A stretch of DNA of 11,108 nucleotides from Christensenellaceae bacterium (GTDB lineage: Bacteria; Bacillota; Clostridia; Christensenellales; Aristaeellaceae), in assembly GCA_017881705.1 (NCBI GenBank), contig JADGQP010000083.1, forward strand, positions 1 to 11,108, read 5' to 3'. Numbering within the stretch: the stretch's first letter is position 1; each line of letters begins with the position of its first letter. The translations under genes were made by a program, and so were the position numbers. This document shows positions 6,327-11,108 of this stretch, one piece after another. The notes beneath the pieces are model-generated. The model ran no database searches and had not been told where the DNA came from. It saw nothing but the letters and a program-made list of their open reading frames with translations.

Positions 6327-6390
6327 ATAAACCGCTGAATCCGCCAGCCGCCGCCTTTATAATACAGTCCTGAAAAGGGCTGCGGTTTAT
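6327..6390 (-). repeat. Perfect 9-bp inverted repeat enclosing a structured 3' leader
   Basis: ATAAACCGC (6327-6335) and GCGGTTTAT (6382-6390) are exact inverted copies 46 bases apart. The interior on the minus strand holds a smaller imperfect hairpin (CAG..CC/GG..CTG) and a GGCGGCGGCTGGCGG tract. It lies between the stop codon at 6413 and the terminator and would make the transcript end a long folded structure. Confidence 0.55.
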
Positions 6391-6412
6391 GGCAGTGGCT
6401 TCAGGCGAGCCG

Positions 6413-9400
6413 TTAATGCACCGTTATCGAACAGGTAACGTCGCTCTCCGCCCATACGCCCGCCTGATCCCGCAGGAAAATATGGATATTCCCGGTATAA
6501 GCCGCTTCGATCGTAGCGGAAACCTGCCAGATCAGCCCATTGTCCTGCGGGGCGCTGGAAAGGGTGGTGCGCAGGATCTCGCCGTTATCGTCCTTCAGGC
6601 GCACGGACGAGGTAAGCGTGTTGGTGGTAAGCTTGAAGGTCAGTGTGGCAGGCGCCGTAGCTTCGGCCGGCGTTACCGACGCGCTCAGCAGCACGGCCGC
6701 GTTTGCGGCGTTCGCCTTCTGGCTGGCGGTGGCTTCCTCCGTTACGGATTGACTTCCGTCCACGGTGATGGAGTGCGGCGCAAAAGCTGCCATAATGTTC
6801 GTCCACAGGCCGGATTGCACCAGCGCCATCACCAGCGCCGCCGCGACGATTGCAAGGATTACCCAGCGAAGCCGACGGTTGCTCACGCCGAGTCCGCGGC
6901 GCTTTGCGGCGGGTATCTCCCGTACCAGCGGCGGTTCCGGCTTGGGCAGGCGCGAGGCCGCCATCGTATCGGGCGCAGCATTCTCCGGTTCCCCGCCGTC
7001 GGTTTTAGGCAAAGAGATCTGCGGCGTTTGATAACGGGAAGCGGTAATGCGAGCCGAATCGTCGGTCGCCATGCCGGTTGTTTCAGGTTCCACATGAATC
7101 AGCTTGGTCACGATGGAGCGCGCGGACATGCGTCCTTCCGCCTCGAGGGGCACGGCGGGGGAAGCGTACGCCTGCGCCCTGCGTTCCCTTGCCGGGTTTT
7201 CGGCAGGTGCTTCAACCGGGTTTTCGCCAAACGGCGCAAGTTTCACCGCCCAGCGTGCCGAGGTGGCGCCGTCGAAGCGCGTCGCCGTCTGTGTGGGAGG
7301 CAGGGGCGCTTCTACCGCCGTCTGTTCCGGCTGGTCATCGGAGACGGCGCGGTTCTCTGTGCGGCGTTTCCGCACGGCAGCGCTGTCCTGCCCGGCCAGT
7401 TCGTCTTCCATAGCCATACGTTGCGGCGCTGCCTCAACCGGTATAACCGGTATGGACGAACTTTCAGGCTCCGCGGGAAGCGTGCTCGAATACGGCGCGG
7501 ATATATCTATTTGCGGCGCGGGCTGGAGCGTCTGCGGTATAGGTTTGACTGGCTGCGGCGCGGGCTGGAACGTTTGTGGCGCGGGCTGGAACATCTGCGG
7601 CGTAGGCTGGAACATTTGTGGCGCGGGTTGGAATGTCTGCGGCGCAGGCTTGTCTGGCTGCGGCGCGGGCTGGAAAGTCTGCGGCGCGGGTACAAACGCT
7701 GGCGACACAGGCACCGCAGCATGCGGCGCTTCGACGAGCTTGTTTAAAGACGGCACACGCTGAAAAGTCGGCGGCATAAACATCGGTGCGGACAGCGGGG
7801 CAGGTGTTTGTCTGTTTGCCGACAGTGCGGGAATATACAACGGAGTTAGGTCAGGCATCCCTTTTAGCGGAGCAGCGGCGCCTCGCTGCGCTTCAGGGGC
7901 TGAAACCGGCGCAGATAAAGCGGAACGCGGCGCCTGGGTCACCTGAGGGCGGTACGGTGCGGCCTGGTTGCCCTGCGCCTGTGTGCTCGCCGGTTGTGTG
8001 GGCAAAACGCGGCGGCCTATGCCTGATGCATCGCGCGAAAGCGCGGCCGTTTGCGTCGGGAACGGCACGGACGGTTTTACACCGTCTGCGTTCGTTTTTG
8101 CGGCATAGGGCTGCGGTATCTCTTTCAAGCTAGGCGGCGTGGGCTGTTTGGCCGGTTCTGTCGCTGGTGCTACAGCGGACGGTTTGGGGGACGGTTTGGG
8201 CGCGGGTTGGGAAACCGGCGCGGGATAAGGACGATCCGCTTCGTGTACGGGCTGGTAAGCGATCGTTTGACCAGGCACAGGCTGCCATTCAATTTTCGTT
8301 CTTGTCGGGGTGAAAGGCCGACCCTCGCCTGTCCCCACGGGAGCAGCTTTGCGCCACACAGGTTGATATTGAAGGGTCTGCCCGGGAACAGGCTGCCAGT
8401 CATAAGGCACTGCGGACTGGTTTGCCGGTTGAATCTGCACGGGCGGCCATGCGTTGGGCGCGCCCGCTGCCATACCGGGTCGACGCTGTGTTTGATACGG
8501 CGACATTGGGTTAAAATCTTGCTTTTCCCTGCCGCGCGAGCGTATGGGTTCCGCCTGAGGCGGCTGATAATGCTGGGTCTGCCCGGGAACTGCCTGAGGA
8601 GGCTGATAACGTTGGGTCTGTCCGGAAACCGGCTGCTGCCAGCCGCCTTGCGGTTGGGCGTTTTGCATTGGGCTGCCTTGCGGTTGGCCGCTTGGCATTT
8701 GACCGCCTTGCGGTTGGCTGCCCTGTGGTTGAACAGGCTTGCGCCGGGCGGGTTGATAGCGTTGGGTCTGCGCATTCAGCGGCGGCCACTCGGCAGACGT
8801 GCGCGCAGGGGCAGCCGAAACCGGCTGCCAGTAATTCTGTGTCCACGCAAAAACCGGCTGCGGCGGCACGGCTTGCTGTTGGTAAGTCTGCGGCGGCATG
8901 GTCTGTGGTTGATAAGTCTGCGGCGGTACGGCCTGCGGCTGGTATGTCTGTGGCGGCACTGCCTGCGGCTGATAAGCCTGCGGCGGCTGCCAATAATTCT
9001 GTGTCCAGGCAAAAACAGGCACGGGCGTCTGCACGCCCGCCTGAGGCGGATAGACCGTCCACGCGGAATACGGCTCCTGCCTTGGTTGAAGGGTCGGCGC
9101 TCCGACGTATCGCTCGGCGGGTTGGGGCTGCCAACCGTTTTGCACCCACTCGGAAGGGGGCGCGCTTTGCGCGGGATACGGCTGTGTGCGTGCGGACGGC
9201 TGTTGGGACTGCCAATCGCTGCGCACCCTTATGGGATCCGCCGTGGGCGCGGCCGCCTGCCAGGGCTCCGGCTGTTGCAGCGGCTGCAGTTCCGCCTGCG
9301 GATGAAGGAGGGGCGATCCGTCCGGCCGCCTGCCGTCGGAGTATGCAGGAGTTACAGGGGTGGAGGCGCGTGCCGCGGCGGGAATTGAACCCAAAGGAAA

Positions 9401-9475
9401 CAACGGGTTTCGCCCGTCGTCGCCCGTGGATTCCCACAGCTGCGGATTTGCGTCTCTTTCCTGTCGACGATCCAT
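6413..9475 (-). CDS. Giant Pro/Gln-rich single-pass membrane protein with small outer domain
   Basis: The 1020-residue product has about 860 residues of low-complexity, presumably disordered Pro/Gln/Ala-rich sequence. RRGLGVSNRRLR (859-870) and one membrane segment (about 871-888) follow, then a roughly 115-residue C-terminal beta-type domain (about 905-1020). By the positive-inside rule the long N-terminus is cytoplasmic and the C-terminal domain outside. Repeats include PVFAWTQNYWQP twice (153-164, 207-218), YQPQAVPPQT units (167-206), W-Q-P-V-x-G-Q-T-x-x-Y-Q-P (279-292, 360-372, 397-409, with shorter forms near 236 and 298) and FQPAPQ units (598-655). The frame is open up to 9703, but the promoter lies at 9539-9567; the ATG at 9475 has GGAAGGA six bases upstream. 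I do not recognise the family. It may be a scaffold or tether presenting short linear motifs to cytoplasmic partners; this is inference. Confidence 0.85.
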   Translation of the reverse strand: MDRRQERDANPQLWESTGDDGRNPLFPLGSIPAAARASTPVTPAYSDGRRPDGSPLLHPQAELQPLQQPEPWQAAAPTADPIRVRSDWQSQQPSARTQPYPAQSAPPSEWVQNGWQPQPAERYVGAPTLQPRQEPYSAWTVYPPQAGVQTPVPVFAWTQNYWQPPQAYQPQAVPPQTYQPQAVPPQTYQPQTMPPQTYQQQAVPPQPVFAWTQNYWQPVSAAPARTSAEWPPLNAQTQRYQPARRKPVQPQGSQPQGGQMPSGQPQGSPMQNAQPQGGWQQPVSGQTQRYQPPQAVPGQTQHYQPPQAEPIRSRGREKQDFNPMSPYQTQRRPGMAAGAPNAWPPVQIQPANQSAVPYDWQPVPGQTLQYQPVWRKAAPVGTGEGRPFTPTRTKIEWQPVPGQTIAYQPVHEADRPYPAPVSQPAPKPSPKPSAVAPATEPAKQPTPPSLKEIPQPYAAKTNADGVKPSVPFPTQTAALSRDASGIGRRVLPTQPASTQAQGNQAAPYRPQVTQAPRSALSAPVSAPEAQRGAAAPLKGMPDLTPLYIPALSANRQTPAPLSAPMFMPPTFQRVPSLNKLVEAPHAAVPVSPAFVPAPQTFQPAPQPDKPAPQTFQPAPQMFQPTPQMFQPAPQTFQPAPQPVKPIPQTLQPAPQIDISAPYSSTLPAEPESSSIPVIPVEAAPQRMAMEDELAGQDSAAVRKRRTENRAVSDDQPEQTAVEAPLPPTQTATRFDGATSARWAVKLAPFGENPVEAPAENPARERRAQAYASPAVPLEAEGRMSARSIVTKLIHVEPETTGMATDDSARITASRYQTPQISLPKTDGGEPENAAPDTMAASRLPKPEPPLVREIPAAKRRGLGVSNRRLRWVILAIVAAALVMALVQSGLWTNIMAAFAPHSITVDGSQSVTEEATASQKANAANAAVLLSASVTPAEATAPATLTFKLTTNTLTSSVRLKDDNGEILRTTLSSAPQDNGLIWQVSATIEAAYTGNIHIFLRDQAGVWAESDVTCSITVH
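7508..7696 (-). repeat. Tandem FQPAPQ-encoding repeats
   Basis: Units encoding (A)-P-Q-(T/M)-F-Q-P-(A/T) recur about seven times at residues 594-656 of the Pro/Gln-rich protein, broken by KPAPQT and KPIPQT variants. On the plus strand they appear as alternating (G/T)GCGGCG(C/T)(A/G)GG(C/T)TGGAA blocks. All periods are multiples of three. Confidence 0.85.
8822..9019 (-). repeat. YQPQAVPPQT repeats bracketed by two PVFAWTQNYWQP copies
   Basis: Four units of 30 bp encode Y-Q-(P/Q)-Q-(A/T)-(V/M)-P-P-Q-(T/P) (8858-8977). On each side lies a 36-bp copy encoding PVFAWTQNYWQP (8822-8857 and 8984-9019), nearly identical at DNA level. The arrangement looks like a duplicated cassette with an expanding interior. 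Confidence 0.85.
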
Positions 9476-9481
9476 GTCCAT

Positions 9482-9488
9482 TCCTTCC
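9482..9488 (-). promoter_or_regulatory. Ribosome binding site fixing the Pro/Gln-rich gene start
   Basis: GGAAGGA on the minus strand abuts an ATG at 9481 (too close to be used) and is six bases from the ATG at 9475, which is therefore taken as the start. Confidence 0.75.
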
Positions 9489-9538
9489 CGACAACACGGC
9501 GGACAGTCGCGCGCCGTAAAGATCATTTCATATCCGTT

Positions 9539-9567
9539 ATTATAGCATGCGTTTTTCAAAATGCCAA
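9539..9567 (-). promoter_or_regulatory. Extended -10 promoter of the Pro/Gln-rich gene
   Basis: On the minus strand TTGGCA (9562-9567) is followed after 17 bases by TATAAT (9539-9544) with TGC directly before it. Transcription would start near 9532, giving a leader of about 57 bases to the ATG at 9475. Confidence 0.82.
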
Positions 9568-9671
9568 TATCCTCTTGCCTTAAGGCGCGATTTGAAGGCA
9601 TTCTCATATTTTGTGCAAAAAGAAAACATCGTCCGCGGATGCGCGTACGCGGCACGCTCCTTTCTGTAACA

Positions 9672-9692
9672 GCGCCGTTTGCCTGTCGGCGC
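9672..9692. promoter_or_regulatory. Inverted repeat abutting the ferredoxin promoter
   Basis: GCGCCG (9672-9677) and CGGCGC (9687-9692) are exact inverted copies around 9 bases, ending four bases before the -35 box of the plus-strand promoter. It could be an operator in the divergent intergenic region. A short GC stem can also arise by chance in this composition. Confidence 0.3.
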
Positions 9693-9696
9693 GGCA

Positions 9697-9725
9697 TTGA
9701 CAAGCCCGCTTTCTCTGCTTATGAT
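9697..9725 (+). promoter_or_regulatory. Sigma-A type promoter of the ferredoxin-vorB operon
   Basis: A perfect -35 TTGACA (9697-9702) stands 17 bases from TATGAT (9720-9725). Transcription would start near 9732, giving a leader of about 53 bases to the ATG at 9785. It is divergent from the promoter at 9539-9567, and together they account for the 309-base gap between the two coding regions. Confidence 0.85.
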
Positions 9726-9784
9726 TAAGGGTAAGCCGCACGGCATCGCTGAAGCCGACCGCGGCGGATAAAGGAGGCTGGACC

Positions 9785-9991
9785 ATGGCGATCGTAACCG
9801 TCAACGAGGACGTTTGCAAAGGCTGCGGCTTATGCGTGGACGCTTGCCCCAAAAAGATCATGGCGCTGGATACAACGCGCATCAATAAAAAGGGTTATCA
9901 TACCGCGCATTGTGTAGAAATGGCGGAATGTATCGGCTGCGCTTTCTGCGCCACCATGTGCCCCGACGTGGCCATCACCGTGGAAAAATAA
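9785..9991 (+). CDS. vorD: 2-oxoacid:ferredoxin oxidoreductase, 4Fe-4S ferredoxin (delta) subunit
   Basis: A 68-residue bacterial-type ferredoxin with two complete C-x2-C-x2-C-x3-C-P clusters: Cys 11, 14, 17, 21 and Cys 49, 52, 55, 59. Each set should hold a [4Fe-4S] centre that carries electrons from the decarboxylase core to free ferredoxin. One more Cys (43) lies between them. AAGGAGG ends seven bases before the ATG. It directly precedes the VorB/KorA-type gene, the usual order (delta, then the subunit with the YPITP motif) in Clostridia, so it is a subunit and not a free electron carrier. Whether the complex prefers branched-chain 2-oxoacids (Vor) or 2-oxoglutarate (Kor) cannot be told from this subunit, so the symbol is provisional. 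Confidence 0.88.
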   Translation: MAIVTVNEDVCKGCGLCVDACPKKIMALDTTRINKKGYHTAHCVEMAECIGCAFCATMCPDVAITVEK

Positions 9992-10097
9992 CGTTTGCGC
10001 TGTCGCCGGTAACGCGCGCCCCCATGGGGCAAGGCGACCGGCCGCGTATAGAAAAGGGGATCAAGCGGCCCTGACCGGCCGAGAAGGGAAGACTCCC
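9992..10097 (+). other. 106-base intra-operon spacer with stem-loop and repeats
   Basis: Unusually long for adjacent subunit genes. It holds a perfect 10-bp palindrome CCCCATGGGG (10020-10029), a 9-bp direct repeat GACCGGCCG (10036-10044 and 10073-10081) and a stem GGCCGC/GCGGCC (10040-10045 with 10065-10070). The second GACCGGCCG overlaps the first base of the purine-rich stretch leading to the vorB ribosome site (AAGGGAA, 10084-10090). No T-run follows, so it is not a terminator; an RNA-processing or translational control element is possible. Confidence 0.45.
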
Positions 10098-11108
10098 ATG
10101 AAGAAACTCATGAAGGGCAATGAAGCGATCGCCGAAGCCGCCATTCAGGCGGGCTGCCGCTTTTTCTTCGGCTATCCCATCACGCCCCAGAACCAGATTC
10201 CGGAGTATATGAGCAAGCGCCTCCCGCAGGTGGGCGGCTGCTTTTTGCAGGCCGAAAGCGAGGTGGCGGCCATCAATATGGTGTACGGCGCGGGCGGCGC
10301 GGGCGCGCGGGTAATGACCAGCTCCTCCAGCCCGGGAATCAGCTTGAAACAGGAAGGCATCAGCTACATCGTAGGCGCGGAAGTGCCCTGCGTTATTGTC
10401 AATATGGTGCGCGGCGGCCCGGGGCTGGGCTCCATCCAGCCTGCACAGAGCGATTATTACCAGGCCACCCGCGGTGGCGGCCACGGCGACTACCGCATGT
10501 GCGTGCTCGCGCCCGGCAGCGTTCAGGAGGCCGTAAACCTTACGCAGGACGCATTCGACATTGCCGACCGGTACCGTAACCCCGTGCTGATACTGGGCGA
10601 CGGCTTGATCGGCCAGATGATGGAACCCGTGGATATGGACGCCGCGACCGACCGCGCCCCCGCCGCCGACCTGAAAGAGAAAAACTGGGCGGCCGACGGG
10701 CACGTGCCCACGCAGGACAGCCCCCGCGCCATCATCAACAGCCTTTACATCGACCCGCAGGTGCTGGAGAACCATTGTATCCGCCTGCAGGCCAAGTACG
10801 ACCTGATTGCGAAAAACGAGTGCCGCTGGCAGGAAGAGATGCTCTCCGACGCGCAGATCGTGCTGGTCGCCTATGGCACCACCAGCCGCATCGCGCGCAG
10901 CGCCATGCGCAAATGCCGCCAAAAGGGCATCAAGGTCGGCCTTCTGCGGCCCATCACGCTGTGGCCCTTCCCCGAAGCGGCGCTGCGCAAAACAGTTGCC
11001 ACGGCCAAGGATTATCTGGTGCTGGAAATGAGCATGGGCCAAATGGTGGACGACGTACGCCTGGCTGTAAACGGCGAACGTCCCGTACATTTCTATGGCC
11101 GTACAGGC
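10098..11108 (+). CDS. vorB: 2-oxoacid:ferredoxin oxidoreductase subunit VorB/KorA type (partial, C-terminus outside window)
   Basis: 337 codons are present without a stop; the family is usually about 350-360 residues, so only the very end is missing. The N-terminal pyrimidine-binding domain is clear: GYPITPQNQIPEYM (25-38), QAESE (51-55), VMTSSSSPGISL (72-83), RGGPGLG (105-111) and GGGHGDYR (126-133). From about residue 250 the transketolase C-terminal-like domain follows (VLVAYGTTSRIARSA, then KVGLLRPITLWPFP). The subunit partners a thiamine-diphosphate subunit expected just beyond the right edge. The complex decarboxylates 2-oxoacids to acyl-CoA, reducing ferredoxin, in the cytoplasm. The sequence matches proteins annotated as 3-methyl-2-oxobutanoate dehydrogenase subunit VorB; KorA is the main alternative. 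The ATG at 10098 has AAGGGAA seven bases upstream. Confidence 0.93.
   Translation, partial: MKKLMKGNEAIAEAAIQAGCRFFFGYPITPQNQIPEYMSKRLPQVGGCFLQAESEVAAINMVYGAGGAGARVMTSSSSPGISLKQEGISYIVGAEVPCVIVNMVRGGPGLGSIQPAQSDYYQATRGGGHGDYRMCVLAPGSVQEAVNLTQDAFDIADRYRNPVLILGDGLIGQMMEPVDMDAATDRAPAADLKEKNWAADGHVPTQDSPRAIINSLYIDPQVLENHCIRLQAKYDLIAKNECRWQEEMLSDAQIVLVAYGTTSRIARSAMRKCRQKGIKVGLLRPITLWPFPEAALRKTVATAKDYLVLEMSMGQMVDDVRLAVNGERPVHFYGRTG

Noticed and set aside
6358..6363. TATAAT on the plus strand in the 3' region of the Pro/Gln-rich gene
   Set aside because: No -35 box at 16-18 bases and no plus-strand gene downstream.
6389..7747. Plus-strand open frame of 452 codons, Arg/Gly-rich
   Set aside because: It is antisense to the Pro/Gln-rich gene; the repeat units simply lack stops in this frame. 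Composition is repetitive and there is no promoter or ribosome site.
8051..9388. Plus-strand open frame of 445 codons, Arg/Leu-rich
   Set aside because: Another antisense shadow of the same Pro/Gln-rich repeats, with no domain and no start signals.
9381..9393. GGGTTCAATTCCC on the minus strand, resembling a tRNA T-arm
   Set aside because: It lies inside the Pro/Gln-rich coding region and no matching acceptor, D-arm or anticodon arm is present upstream.
9975..11090. Minus-strand open frame of 371 codons opposite the vor genes
   Set aside because: The plus strand encodes clear ferredoxin and VorB motifs; the minus frame has His/Ala/Val-rich shadow composition and no recognisable motif.

Overview
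The window looks like a chromosome segment of a Gram-positive-type anaerobe, probably a fairly GC-rich member of the Clostridia. The evidence is a 2-oxoacid:ferredoxin oxidoreductase operon of the kind used by fermentative anaerobes, an XpaC/TelA pair typical of Firmicutes, near-consensus sigma-A promoters with AGGAGG-like ribosome binding sites, and a large modular secreted protein with TPEA-type linkers. The order Christensenellales is a guess from overall style only. I see no mobile element, CRISPR array, tRNA or rRNA.

Layout. Everything from the left edge to about 9.5 kb reads on the minus strand; the last 1.3 kb reads on the plus strand. (1) 1-1718, minus: the N-terminal 572 residues of a secreted surface protein made of related beta-type modules joined by TPEA/SVTPE repeat linkers, open at the left edge. 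It has its own TTGACA-17-TACAAT promoter, preceded by phased TGTAACC repeats in an AT-rich gene-free stretch. (2) 2287-6095, minus: an apparent four-gene operon xpaC - telA - lemA-like - TPM-domain gene, with an extended -10 promoter at its head and two tandem intrinsic terminators at its tail. All four products are membrane-bound or predicted to work at the membrane. (3) 6413-9475, minus: a 1020-residue, extremely Pro/Gln-rich protein with one membrane segment near its C-terminus and a small predicted outer domain. I do not recognise it as a named family. It has its own promoter, strikingly similar to the xpaC promoter, and its own terminator. (4) 9785-11108, plus: a two-cluster ferredoxin subunit followed by the VorB/KorA-type subunit of a 2-oxoacid:ferredoxin oxidoreductase, truncated by the right edge and driven by a TTGACA-17-TATGAT promoter.

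How they fit. The right-hand genes are energy and amino-acid metabolism: oxidative decarboxylation of 2-oxoacids with ferredoxin as acceptor. The rest is a cell-envelope region. The nearly identical core promoter of the xpaC operon and of the Pro/Gln-rich gene suggests the two units are expressed together, so the large tethered protein may be a partner of the XpaC/TelA/LemA/TPM set. That link is inference. Several start sites were moved inward from the longest open frame because promoters and Shine-Dalgarno sequences lie inside the longer versions.
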